In this document: one piece after another, positions 9,823 through 22,224 of the stretch
How positions within the stretch are numbered: the first letter of the stretch is position 1
Layout of the letters: the number at the start of each line of letters is the position of its first letter
Assembly (NCBI GenBank): GCA_022419385.1
Contig: JAJUBI010000002.1
Location: 124,001 to 188,000, forward strand
From: Paraconiothyrium sp. Pb-2020
Taxonomy: Eukaryota; Ascomycota; Dothideomycetes; Pleosporales; Didymosphaeriaceae
Direction: 5' to 3'
DNA: 64,000 bases
Notes under the pieces: model-generated
Databases searched by the model: none
The model's input: the letters and a program-made list of their open reading frames with translations, nothing else
Told to the model about the DNA's origin: nothing
Made by a program: the position numbers and the translations under genes

Positions 9823-12800
9823 CTTGAATGTGCTCTCCACGCCGCGACCAATATTGGAGGTTAGAATGGGTACAAAGTTGAAGGGTGATCTGCGCCGGGC
9901 TTCGGACTGGCAGGGAGCGAAGCTTTATTTAAACCGGCCTGTGCTGGTGAAATGTCATTTCTGTGGCATCCCGCACCAGGAGATAAGGGTTTGCTCGGTG
10001 TTTCTTGGCATCTACGAGAATTTGGTCTCGCCGTTTGGGATTGTCCAATCCTAGCCAACCTTTGTTCAAGCTCCAGGAAAAGGGTCAGCCTAGCCGGGAT
10101 CCACTACGCATAGTCGCTCGGATGAGGGCCGGCCACGGCAGGGTGCTGATGAACAGGTCGCCGCGCGCGACACACACTGCAGTGCGGGGCCCTCACCACC
10201 ACGCTGCAGGCGATTGTGGAGGTCGCCTCGGATCGTCAGACTGGCGTCTTGGTTGCTCTTCCAAGGTTGTGCTCCTGTCACGTGAGCGTCGTTGCAGCGG
10301 CAATGTCCTGGTGGCGCTCGAACAGGCAGGCGGAGGCTGCCGACATGCGACTCGTATTACAGCAAAGGAGGCAAGACGGAGGTCGGAGACGGGAGATGAT
10401 CCTCTTTTGCTTATGGTGTTATCTCTTGTCCTCGCTATCGTGATCGCCATGGTAGGATGCGCACAGGTACCGGGGCGTGCTATTGCAAATTCCTCTCGTC
10501 AGGCCTTCCAGAAGGGGCCGGCGTGGCATCCACACGGACGGACGCGATGGGTAAAAGTGGAGCACAAAGACGGCGGCGATGAGACCACGCGATCCAAGGC
10601 AAGAGTCGTGCCGGCTGCGTCTCTCCTCGACGCAGGAATGGATCGTGGTTGTGGTCGTGGAGTTGCGACATGTCATCGCGAGACGTGCAGGACGGCTTCC
10701 GACATCGCGGGCTTGACGTGCGGTGACAGAACACAGCTCAACGCGTTCACTGCAGCGCGCATAATCCGTCGCAATGATGGCGGCTGTTTCACGAAATGGC
10801 ATGGTGCGGTCGTACAAACATCATCGCCCTGTTCCCGGTCGGTGGATGCGCACGTGAGGCTATATTTACCTAGAAAATCGCAGTAGAATGCGCATTCGTA
10901 TTTGGAGTCTCATCTAAAATATCCGGACTAAAATCCTTCATGTGGCATTGGATATGTGCGCACGATGATTTGTCCTGTAGCTAGGTATCCGTGTACTCAT
11001 GTATGCGCTGTTTGAGCAGTTGTCTAGCCAGTTCCGCAGTTCCACTCGTACCAGTCTAATAGATTTTGCTGTACATTGGAGATTTCGACTTCGATACAGC
11101 AAATTGAAAAGGCGGTAATGGCAAGCTCAGTGCTTTTGTAATGTTGCACACATATAACTCTAAAAGTACTAAAAGTATAGATTACTGCTTGTCTTGCCAC
11201 CTCACTGCATTCCCGTCACCAAGTCATCACACCGGATCGATATTCCGGCGAAGCTCCTTCATCTGGAGTTCTGACCCACGACTCGGCGGCCAATGCTTGG
11301 AACCGAGTACTGAACGGAGTCTTCACCTGTAAGGACTTGATGTGTCTTTATATCCAGTGTGTCAACGCTGGTGGAAACTCGTCGAAGAGGCTGAGACGAC
11401 AGCTCGGTGGATGTCACCAAGCAACGATAGCAGGTCTGTTTCAAGGCTGAGATTATGTGCATAGGCGAGGTCGCGTGAGTGTGGAGATTGTAGACCCACT
11501 TTGAGTGTGGAGCCAGTATGGCTTGTGATCATGTCCGCGGTTAATCAAATACCAGCCAACGTTTGGTATCCATAACGACGATAGTATGAAGCGTGTGATT
11601 ACCTGCAAGCCTCTGTAGGGCCCTTTCCGCTCACAATTTTTTTTTATATTTGTATTTTGTTTGTGTGTGTGTGCCTGGAAGTGATGCGGCGCACTTCTTT
11701 GGTCTTGCCTTGACTTGATGACTCTTTCCTCTTTCACTACCGGCTGATGTCTCACTAGTAATAGTATCGAATTCGAGAGCATTGACTCCAGGACTCTATC
11801 TTTGCATCGACACGATGCTTTCTTTCTTTGAGAAACAAAGGCAAGGCGTCTACTGCTCGTCAACACTGCAGCTGTGCCGCCAACAACCGCGACGGCACGG
11901 TCTACTATACCAGCTTTACGGTCGACAATGTGGAGTCTACACGACCGAAGTCTTAAAAAAGAACATTCGGCAATCGTGGGGCCAACATGGCTACAGGAAC
12001 GGTCGACAAGTACCACCACCCAGGTATAGCCAGCGAATCCTACAACAGTCTACCGGCAGGTCAATCTGGACCCCCGTACAATCTCCAGAAAAGCTCTCGG
12101 ACACAGACCGGAAATGCACAGCTGCGGCAACGTTGCGGCGTAGCCATATTGCGCGCATGTTGACCGATATTGAGCGTGTCATGCACAGCATGCACGGTCA
12201 TCTTCACACATGGTTGGCACGCCATTTCATACACTTCGAACGCGCTACCACACGGCGCCGCCAACATGCTTCTCGACCGGTCAAGCAGCGGACAAAGGAT
12301 GGAGAATAGTCAGTCAATGTTAAGCGCCGGCGCTTGTGATGGGCTGCCTCTGCACGCTAAAAGACGTTCGTGCGCGACCAGCTCATTCGCGTGGTATGCA
12401 ATCGTACTCGCATGTGGCGGTTGCTATTTTTACGGCTGGGGTGGGCGGATCGTCGCCAACCGTCCCCCACTCCAAGCGTTCCATGTAGAGCCACGGACTC
12501 TGCAAGGAGAGGTTCTCCGGCTTTAAAAACGAGTCGAACGCATAGCAATTGGTGAGGCGCGTCGGAGTTTTGACATTCCATATTGTTCGCATGCTGTGCG
12601 ACAGAAGAGGCACAGTCGGCCGTCTGCAGAGAGGCTGGAGGCAGAGGCCCTGTATGCGTAGCCGCCGAGGCTGCAGATGGCGCAGGGATGCTGCAGCGCG
12701 CCCCTGCCCGTTGCTGCCCGCTGGCGCCCGTTATTCGCTGCATGTCTCCAGGGCACCGCCGATGCAGTTAGCCCGCCTAGAGCAGAGTCTCGCCGCCAAC

Positions 12801-13067
12801 GCTCAACATCGTGCGCTGCGTGGCCACGACGAATTGCGAGACCTCTCCGAAGATGCATGGGGAACTGCGGCATCCGTACGCCCCGGTCCCAGAAGATCCT
12901 CTTGCGGGTCCATCCCAGCTGCGTGACTGACGCCCTGCACACCGTCGCCGAGCATCTTCGAATCCCAGCCCTGGATTCGCCTGTCGTGTCAAAGAGCCGC
13001 TGAGGCTTCCGGCGTCGAGCCCACTGCTCCACCGCATCGAGTGCAGCGACTACCGACGCACGCAGCC
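9823..13067. other. 3.2-kb gene-poor stretch
   Basis: I see no convincing gene. Both strands carry long GC-rich ORFs (for example 10005-10886 plus and 12523-13155 minus), but their composition is Arg/Cys/His-rich and random-looking, without domains. A T-rich tract followed by a short GT microsatellite lies at about 11636-11673. The right part probably contains the promoter and leader of the large gene starting at 13068. Confidence 0.45.
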
Positions 13068-16000
13068 ATGTCATTCGCACAAGAGCGCTCCTCTCCCCTC
13101 CCTCCGCCCCCGCCGTCGCCGCGCGTAGGGTCCCATCTTCACCAGACCCAGGCACAGCAGACGTCTCCCCTAAGACGGATAGCTGTGCAACCGCCGATAC
13201 TCAATACCCAGCTCGCGCCCCCGCCAGGTCAATACTCGCATGGCCACACACCTGCGAGCGCGACGTCCTTGAACGTGTCCTTCTCCCCCTACGCGCCCAC
13301 GCCTTCGTCCTATGCCGCCTCGCCAATAGTGCCGCCCTCTCCCATGGCAATGAGGAACCCAGGCTACAATCCCCAGCAATGGGCACGCAGTGGGGGAACT
13401 GTAGGCGGGCAGTATGTTCCGCACTCGGCCACCCAGACACCCATTGTGACGAGTCGGCCTCAGGATGTCACGGGCATGGAAGGTATGTTCGTCTTGCGGA
13501 TGGCCCTGTCAGTTCTGCGTAGTTGAGCAATGCCTCGCTGTCCAGATCACGTCGGGTGCAACGCGTCAATACACGCGCCGAGATGGCTTGGAGACGGTGC
13601 AGTAGACTAACGGTCGATAGCGTCAATGCCCTCCCCACCTCCGCCATACTCTCCAGGCCAGAATCCAGGCCTACCAGCGAATGCAAACCCGGGCTCGTCA
13701 CCGCACATGTCCGCTGCGGCATTCGCTGCCAGTCACCCGCCTCCACCGCCGCCGCCGTCCGACTACACATCGTCACCCGTGTCTCGACCGACATCAGGCT
13801 TCTACCATAGCAGACCGGGGTCCGTAGTGGTGCCTCAAAGCGCGACAAGTGTAGTGTCACTGTCTCAATTCCCTCCTCCCCCGCCTGCAACTGGTTCGAA
13901 AAGATCGGCCTCTCGGGAAAAGCTCACCTCCAAGTTCAGTCTGTCCAAGTTCCGCGATAGAGGATCAGGGAGTCCCGGCCCAAGCAACATCGATGCACTG
14001 CGAATCAGTACAAGCGAAGCTCTGCAGCGGCCTCCATCGTCACCAGGTATTCCTCCGCCTCGGCCTTCCCATCACGTTCTCCAGAGCGCCTTCCCCACTG
14101 ACCACCGATGGAGTCCGGACTCGCAGTCGCCCGTTAGAGCACCCGGCGCACGAAGGGCTGCTTCGACCGGCGTGCTTGCCTCGGAATCAAGGACTCCCAT
14201 CGACGAGACTCCAACACTGCCTCAAGGTAGCTGGGGAAATGGGCCGATATTACCGCCCCCGCCTCCTGGTCCTCCGCCCCCGGGCTCAAGATCACAGAGT
14301 CTGGGACGTGGACTTGATTCGACTGTCGGTCGCCAGTCTGTACTCGCGCCAGCACCTCCGACGCGAAGACCTGGACAAAGCACTCTGACGCCCATTCCGC
14401 CCACACCAGTGGGCTGGCAAGATGAACCCGCGAGGCAGCGGTCACGTTCGCCTGCTGCCCAAGGCCTGCAAATAGACACGAGTCCACGTATACTTTCAAC
14501 ATCAGAGCGCATGACACAACCCGTCGACAGCGAATCTGGCTCCATCACCTCTGGACCGACGACATCGACCAATTCAAGTAGCACGCTCTACCGCGACCCC
14601 AGCGGTAGCCAGGCGTCGCAAAGCATCCGCGAACGTCGCAGCGAAAGCCGGGCTGCACGAGAACGAGTCGAGCCGAACAACAATCCTTGGGCACAGGACA
14701 TGGAAGCTGCGAAACCGGCCGACCTGGTCCTGGGCAGCCCCGAGGGTGGACTCAAACGTCGTGATGCGGTCACAAAGAACACTCCGCGCAGTGGCGGTCT
14801 TCGTTCGCCGAGAAGCTCACACTCGATTGGAGAGCCTGGCTCATCAAACTCTACACCCCGCCTCAGTTTGCAGACTGGGCCTCAACCGACACCTCCTTTC
14901 TCGCCAGGTACGGAACGTTTCGATAATTCTCGCACTCAGAAGCAGCCTGTATCCTTTCCATCCAAGGCTCTTCCTACCCCGCCCATCCGCCATTATGGCA
15001 CCGATGATGAAGCAGGCCTGACTGACAGTCCAGGGGCCCGAATTCGATCGACATCAAACGCGTCTCAAAATTCGGGCGCAAAGGTCGAAACCTCTCTGTC
15101 CAGCACGCCACGGCCTGTGGGTGGTGATGCTTTTGCGGAAGCAGCCCATGAACGACATCGTCAATTCATAGAAAAGGAGATGGCAGCCGAGTCAGACCAG
15201 GCTAGGTTGGAGGTATTTGCAGACTACATTGTCAGTGAGTCGCGACTTCGACGAGATAGGTATTCTGCAGCTTTTGATGCCATGGCCGGGGATATTGTGG
15301 ACCTGACGAGGGATCTGTGGCGCTCCAACACTACCTCTGGTCGCAGGTCCACAACGCCGAGTGCCCAGGGTGCATCCGTCGCTCCCAGCGGAAGAAGATC
15401 TCAGGCGTCAACCGGATCACCAGACACTAGACCACCCATTTCTGTTCCCACAACAGCTGCAAGTCCCGCTTCATCTGTGCAAAACTTTACGCCTCATACC
15501 GAGCCAGCGTCACCATCGAGTGCGACTAGTCAGCGTGCACGTGATGCATCCTGGAACTATAAGCCGGTTCTATCTCCGATTCCGAGCATGGCCATGAGCA
15601 CTGTGCCAGATGAGGAGGATTCGCGGGGACGATCGGCGAGTCGGTGGTGGGAAGCTAGCAACGACGGTGCTTCGTCTGGCATCGGGAGTCGCAAGTTGGA
15701 AAGAAGCAAACGAGAATCAAAGTACATGGGATTACCAAAGGAGGCTCGCGAAAGCCTGCAGTGGGTCGGAGAGGATGACGCTTCACCTGCAAATCGCGGA
15801 GAGTCGAGCAGCCGGCAGCCATACGGACCGAGTGAATATCCACCCGAAAAGGTTGGTCTTCACGAGGGGGCGCCAGGCAAACAAGCTGTTGGGTAAGTCA
15901 ACATTCACACTTGATGGACGTATTGCTAACGCCCATGTGCAGATACTATCCCAATTCTGCGCCAACGACCCCTGATCCACGAAAACTGGATGTCTCTCGC

Positions 16001-17260
16001 CTGGTGACTTTGCCGCCGCCTTATCCGCGACACCACCCTGCCGTCAACAACAGCCACCCCGAACTCAGTTCAATTCGCAACCATTTGAGAAATCTTTCGG
16101 ATCTTCAGGAAGTGAAGACGCGTAAGGAGGCCTTCCACACCAAGACTAAAACGCAACAAGAGCAGGAGAATGCATCGCTCAATGACCGGAGGGCACAGCT
16201 TCGCTACAATATCCAGGAAAATATTCGGAACGGAGTCATGAGTTACGGTGACGCTGCCAAGGCCGAGAAGGATTTTGAGACCCGAGAGCACCAACGGGCG
16301 CAAGATCTAGTTCAAAAGACATTTGATACCTTCCAAACCGAAGTCGCCAATCCGTTGCATGCATTGTTCTGCGAACGGATCAACAAAGCTTCGGCTTCGC
16401 TTGAGCACCTCAAAGGTCGCTTGAATAATGCCGCGTCGGAATTGAACCCAAACCAGACGCAAGAGGAAGGCGACGAGCAACCGGAGTTGTTGGAGATGCT
16501 CACCCTGCTGAAATGGCTATTCGAGGCACGTGAGCAGCTGCACAAAGAAATGTTTGAGCTTGAAGATGAACGCAACGACCTTTACAAGCACATCATCATC
16601 CTCCCATATGCCCAATCCGGAAACGAGCAAAAAGTTGGCGAAGCAACAGCATTCTTCCGGCGCGATGCTCAAGACCGAAAAGTCAGCTGGCAAAAGGAGA
16701 TTTTAAAACGTTACGAAGAATTCATGAACATCACCGAGGCAAACGTCACGCGCGGTGTCGAAGCACAACTCTCCGCATTCTGGGACATCGCGCCGGGGCT
16801 GCTTGCAATCGTGCAAAAGGTTCCCCAGCGACTAAGTGGCTTCGAAATCCTGATCCCGCCGTCGGAATACGAGGAGAACCCTTCTTTCTACGACTTCCCA
16901 CTACAGTACCTGTACACGCTCCTTGCCCATGCCGGTCGGTCCGCGTACCAGTTCATCGAGTCACAAACGAACTTGCTGTGCCTCCTGCACGAGGTCAAGA
17001 CTGGTGTCATGATTGCCGGTTCGAGGTTGTTGGAAACCCAAAGAATTATGGAGGGGGAAGACTTGGAGCGCGTGGACGCGGAGATGAAGGCTATCCAGGA
17101 AGACGAGGAGCGGCGACTGACGGATGACTTGAAAGAAAAGGTCGGACTGGTGGAGAGCCAGTGGGACGAGGCACTCGGAGCAGGGTTGGCGGACTGCAGA
17201 TTGCGAGTCGAGACCTTCCTTGCGCAGCAGGGCGGATGGGAGGACTGCTTAAAGGACTGA
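13068..17260 (+). CDS. Large Pro/Ser-rich protein with C-terminal helical coiled-coil region, function unknown
   Basis: Three exons, 13068-13482, 13621-15892 and 15943-17260, join across introns of 138 and 50 bp (the first with a CTAAC branch signal) to give 1334 residues. Residues 1 to about 890 are disordered-looking: poly-Pro runs (SSPLPPPPPSP, PPPPPPPSDY, PPPPPGPPPPGS), many SP/TP sites and RRS/RS stretches, suggesting SH3- or WW-type ligand motifs and proline-directed phosphorylation (inference). A helix near residues 690-740 (AAHERHRQFIEKEMAAES) interrupts the disorder. The last 430 residues are helical and charged (NLSDLQEVKTRKEAFHTKTK, ERINKASASLEHLKGRL, KWLFEAREQLHKEMFELEDE), in the style of a coiled-coil scaffold. 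I do not recognise the family. The ATG at 13068 is the first in frame. Confidence 0.85.
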
Positions 17261-18192
17261 TGATGACGACATCTAAGAGCGTTTGTGTTTGTTTCTAAGA
17301 TGGAGTGGCATTTGCATGGCTGCGTCTTGCGTTTGAGCACAGATACCCATTTTTAATTTCTTTTGGACGATGGTTATGGGGGAATGATAAGCACGCGCAC
17401 GGCTGCCGGGTTGGCGGTGAGTGCCGGCGCGAGATGAGCCCAGTATGATCTGAGTGATTGTGAATGTCGTCTTTGTACGTGACAAGGCATGTGAAGTGAG
17501 GCTGCGCCTGCTGCTTTGTCCCATTGTAGTAGGCAGCAGGGTCAAGCCGGCAGGCGCTCGTCACACAACGCCAATCTATCCTGCATACAATAGACTACTC
17601 TCATCCACGCGATGGCGGCTCGTCGCCACTGCACGCCTTTGCGCTTTGCAACGCCTCGCGAGGCCCGGCGCAGAAAGAATCATTCACCAGGGACCATGGT
17701 TCTGTCCTCGTTTGGACCTAGCGCGTCTTGGCGGCAAGCGCGCACCACTTTTCATAAAGGCATGCCTGCCACGCTCTCACAGTCCCCGCTCTCCACCCGC
17801 ACTCGACAGCTCTTCGCCACGTTGTTCCCCTGCGGAAATCTCAAACTCAGAAAGCCACAAAAAAAATCCAGAAAACGCAAAAAATCGTCTCGACGACCTC
17901 CGCCAACCCACACTCGTCAGTTGGTCGCTTGCCCCACCGCCTTTCTCTCCCTCAACCCCTCCACCCTCCAGGTACAAGGACACACAGCGCGCCTGCCTGC
18001 TCGTTCTCCAGTAGAGTTACGAGTATTTCATACACCACAGTATCTTCGCAGCAGCTTTAATTAGCTTTCCTTCGAGGTGAGTACTCTCGCGCGCCAAAAC
18101 TTTTTTTTTCTAGCGAGCGCGCTCCACGCCGCACCCTGCGCCTGCACGCAAAAATTCGAACCGCCCACTGACAGCCGCGCCAGATAGCCAAT
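17261..18192 (+). promoter_or_regulatory. PAB1 upstream region with A-rich leader and probable 5'UTR intron
   Basis: An A-rich tract lies at 17851-17887 (A8, A4 and A6 blocks), about 310-340 bp before the PAB1 ATG. A consensus donor GTGAGT sits at 18077, with several possible acceptors (a T9 tract then CTAG near 18111; CAG at 18181-18183), suggesting an intron in the leader. A-rich 5' leaders bound by the protein itself are an established means of PABP autoregulation in other eukaryotes. Whether this tract is in the mRNA is inference. The left part is the 3' flank of the preceding gene. Confidence 0.45.
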
Positions 18193-20473
18193 ATGTCTGC
18201 TGAAGCCGCCGCCGCCTCTACCTCGCCCGTCCAGGACGGCGCCCAGGACGCTGCCGCCAACGGCACCTCGGTCAACACCAACGTTGCTGCCGCCAACGAT
18301 GCCGTCGCGACCCCCGCCTCTGCCACCACGGCCCACCCCAACTCCGCCTCGCTCTACGTGGGAGAGCTTGACCCTGCTGTCACCGAGGCTATGCTGTTCG
18401 AGCTGTTCTCGTCCATCGGTCAGGTCGCGTCCATCCGTGTCTGCCGTGACGCCGTCACCCGCCGCTCGCTCGGATACGCCTATGTTAACTACAACAGCTC
18501 GGAGGACGGCGAGAAGGCTCTCGAGGAGCTAAACTACACCGTCATCAAGGGCAGGCCATGCCGCATCATGTGGTCGCAGCGCGATCCCGCTCTGCGCAAG
18601 ACTGGCCAGGGCAACGTCTTCATCAAGAACCTCGACCACGCCATCGACAACAAGGCTTTGCACGACACCTTTGCCGCCTTTGGCAACATTCTCAGCTGCA
18701 AGGTCGCGCAGGACGAGATGGGCAACTCCAAGGGCTACGGTTTCGTCCACTACGAGACCGCCGAGGCTGCCAACAATGCCATCAAGCACGTCAATGGCAT
18801 GCTGCTCAACGAGAAGAAGGTCTTTGTCGGCCACCACATCCCCAAGAAGGAGCGCATGAGCAAGTTTGAGGAGATGAAGGCCAACTTCACCAACGTCTAC
18901 GTCAAGAACGTCGACCTCGAGGTCACCGACGAGCAGTTCCGCGAGCTGTTCGAGAAGCACGGCGACATCACATCTGCTTCCCTTGCGCGCGATGACCAGG
19001 GCAAGAGCCGCGGCTTTGGCTTTGTCAACTTTGTCAAGCACGAGGCTGCTGCCACCGCCGTCGATGCGCTCAACGACACCGAGTTCCACGGTCAGAAGCT
19101 GTACGTTGGACGCGCTCAGAAGAAGCACGAGCGTGAAGAGGAGCTCCGCAAGCAGTACGAGGCCGCTCGTCTCGAGAAGCAATCCAAGTACCAGGGCGTC
19201 AACCTCTACATCAAGAACCTCGACGATGATGTTGATGACGATAAGCTCCGTGACATGTTCTCGCCCTTTGGCACCATCACCTCCGCCAAGGTCATGCGCG
19301 ACACCCTTCCCGCTGATGGCTCCGAGACTCCCGCCGAGGAGGGAGAGAAGGAGGAGAACAAGGAAGCCGAAGAGGAGAAGAAGGAGGGCTCTGGCGACGA
19401 GGAGTCCAAGGAGAAGAAGGAGAACGACAAGGTCACCATCAAGGGCGAGAAGAAGATCCTTGGCAAGAGCAAGGGCTTCGGCTTCGTCTGCTTCAGCAAC
19501 CCCGATGAGGCTACCAAGGCTGTCTCCGACATGAACCAGAAGATGATTGGTGGCAAGCCCCTCTACGTCGCTCTCGCTCAGCGCAAGGATGTCCGCAAGA
19601 ACCAGCTCGAGGCCACTATCCAGGCCCGCAACCAGCTCCGCATGCAGCAACAGCAGCAGCAGCAGTTTGGTGGCATGCAGCCCATGTTCATGGCTCCTGG
19701 TCAGCAGCCGATGATGTTCCCTCCTGGCCGCGGACAGCCCTTCCCTGGTGCCATCCCCGGACAGCAGGGCGGCCGTGGCGCTGGTTTCCCTGGCGGTATC
19801 CCCGGCCAGCAGGGTGGTCGTGGAGGACCCAACGTTCCCCAGATGCCGCCCATGTACATGCCCCCTGGCATGGCTCCCGGCGCCTTCCCTGCTCCCTACA
19901 TGAACCCCCAGTACATCCAGCTCGCTCAGGCTGCTCAGCAGGCTGCCATGGGCGGAGGTCGTGGCGCTGGTGCTCGTGGCCCAATGGCACCCATCCCCGG
20001 CATGCCTGGCCAGGTTCCCGGCATTCGCGGCGGCAACGCTTTCCCTCCTCAAGGTGGTGCCGGCCGTGGCGGACCAGGTGCTCGTCCCGCTCAGCCGCCC
20101 GCCAACTTCCCTCAAGGCGGCCGCGCCCCTGGTGTCGACCTTGCCGCTCTGAACGCTGCTCCGGCAGGTCAGCAGAAGCAGATGCTCGGTGAGGCGCTTT
20201 ACCCCAAGATCCACGAGATGCAGCCCGAGCTGGCCGGCAAGATCACCGGTATGCTTCTCGAGATGGACAATTCTGAGTTGATCAACCTGTAAGTGATGCC
20301 CTTTACATCAAATCTATTACAATCATACTAACGACACTAGTACCTCCGACGAGGGTGCTCTCAGGGCCAAGGTTGATGAGGCTATGAACGTTTACGATGA
20401 ATATGTCAAGAACAAAGAGGGTGAGGGAGAAAAGGAAGCCCCCAAGGAGGAGGCCAAAGAAGACGCAGCTTAG
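18193..20473 (+). CDS. pab1: Polyadenylate-binding protein, cytoplasmic and nuclear
   Basis: Binds mRNA poly(A) tails, joins them to eIF4G for translation initiation, and controls deadenylation. Exon 1 is 18193-20288 and exon 2 is 20341-20473, separated by a 52-bp intron (GTAAGT...CTAAC...CTAG), giving 742 residues. Four RRMs are visible: LYVGELDPAVTEAMLFELFS (about 53-130), NVFIKNLDHAIDN (about 141-215), NVYVKNVDLEVTDEQF (about 234-310) and NLYIKNLDDDVDDDKL (about 337-460). RRM4 is split by a roughly 45-residue Glu/Lys-rich insert (about 375-420). A Gln/Gly/Pro/Met-rich linker follows, then the C-terminal MLLE/PABC domain (ALYPKIHEMQPELAGKITGM, MDNSELINL). The intron lies inside the PABC coding part. 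Codon use is strongly biased, as in a highly expressed gene, which also produces a long spurious antisense ORF. Confidence 0.97.
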
Positions 20474-22224
20474 ACGGCTAAAGTCTTCTAGGCGCTGAGT
20501 AGGACTCTCGACCCGAGAATCGCTTTCTCGGCACCCTGATGATGACGGTTCGATGACTGTTCGGCGAACGGCGCACGGCGCACGGCTTACGATTTTCTCT
20601 CTCTTGCACGGTGGCTCGGTCATGACTCCAAAAGTTTTTCCACGACTCGACATGCGTTCGGTCTTTTCCTCTCTTCGGAGCTCCCTGTCGTTGGCTGCTT
20701 ATAGTCTGCTACGACTGCACGGTTGTTCCTCTTTTCCTTCTTTCAACGAACGCCCTCCCCTTTGTTGGGCGATGGGCGCTCGCCTTCTTTTACATGGTAC
20801 ATGTACTATAGACTCTTCAGTCTGCGACGACAAATCACGAGTGGAATGGACGTGGGTGGTGGATATGATACCTCACAGTGGCCTCAGTATGTTATCTGGC
20901 CCTCGCATGCGAGCGAAGAGTGTAATGGCGGATCGATGCGGTACTAGTGGTCATGAATTTGGACAAGGGGATGTGGTGGACAGTCTTTGGATGAGTGAGA
21001 CTGGTATGGATAGTGGATCGGGAGGCGCGTGAGCTCTGGATCACTGGAGCAACAACGGCATGCTTATGATGGATTCAGCTTTTTCCGTGTAGATGGTTAT
21101 GAACAGATGTTTATGATTTCATGGTGCTTGTGCTGTTGGGAATAAGCGATGGGAATGTCGTGTGCTGGGCAAGGTATGTGAGGTTTACGCTCTGTTCCGC
21201 AGTGTTTGGTCCGGATGTTTTTACTGGAATCTGTTGAAGGCTGAAGATTGTAGGATTCTGCGGTGGAGAAATGTGAAGGTGTCCTAGGTCACTTGGAAGA
21301 TGCGGGGAGAAGATGTTTGCCTGTGATGGCTGATGTGCGGTGATGAAGCAAGATAACCAAATACAACGCGAATTGACATGCCGATGATTGAAGGTTTTAC
21401 AGCGTGAGAAGTGTAGGCAAGGGTTGTGGGGTTGTTGCGTTATGAGTTTGATGATTTTGGTTTGAGGGGATTGAGTTGGTGAGTTATGGAAATGGAGAAG
21501 GTTGAAGTGTTAGAATGACTAGTTTTTAGAAGTACGAAGATACATGTTCTACTTTGCCAGTTGAAATATACTTTGTCTCTATTCATATAACAGCGAACAG
21601 ACTGCGCATTGAAGCTCAGGAATTGTGTTAGTAAATATCTTAACGTATGTGCGATTTTGGTTTGCTTCCCTGAACACAGCGTGAGCCATTTCCATACGGT
21701 AAACATGCTTTATGTGTACAGGAAGCACGTTCAAACGCCATGGACACTATAGTTATGTAATATGGCTATTTTGAGCATTCGAGATACCTCCTACTTCTCG
21801 ATTTGGGTTCCATCGTCACTATCGGGCTTGATTAAGGAGCCTCTTTTGTAGCGTGTTAGGCTCACTTGCCAACAGCACTGGCGCCACAAACCTACCATTC
21901 CATGTTCACCTTCAAAATTCGTATCCAAGTCTTGGAACTTCGTTCCGCTGCTGGCAAGTCATGATTAGCCTTGTGCCTGCTGTTATGCACATTTTCATGC
22001 ATATTTCCAGTCTTGGCTAGTAGGAAACGACCCCGCACATCCTACATGATTACCACCTTGTAACACACTCATGTCATCCAGTTCTCTCGTGCGCTTTATG
22101 TAGCAGTGCCACATCTACCGAGCACAGCTTAGCGTGGCGTGGCGTGCAGTTGCCTAGTGAGCATGAGCCCCAAACTCCAGCCTTGTTGACTATTCCCATG
22201 AACATTCTTGCGGCAAAGCTCATC
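20474..22224. other. Intergenic, PAB1 3' flank
   Basis: PAB1 3'UTR and downstream DNA, then the upstream flank of the STAND-N gene. Only short ORFs without coding character are seen. Confidence 0.5.

Noticed and set aside
10005..10886. 293-codon plus-strand ORF in the 3.2-kb gap
   Set aside because: Arg/Cys/His-rich with no domain or intron signals. Such lengths arise by chance in GC-rich DNA, where stops are rare.
12523..13155. 210-codon minus-strand ORF
   Set aside because: Random Arg/Ala/Ser-rich composition. It overlaps the start of the large proline-rich gene on the other strand.
13483..13620. Possible separate upstream gene ending at 13526
   Set aside because: The stop lies inside a clear 138-bp intron. 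Splicing joins the Pro-rich halves in frame.
18529..20214. 561-codon minus-strand ORF opposite PAB1
   Set aside because: It is antisense to a gene with very strong codon bias. Leu/Val/Gly/Ala-rich repetitive composition is the usual artefact, and no domain is present.
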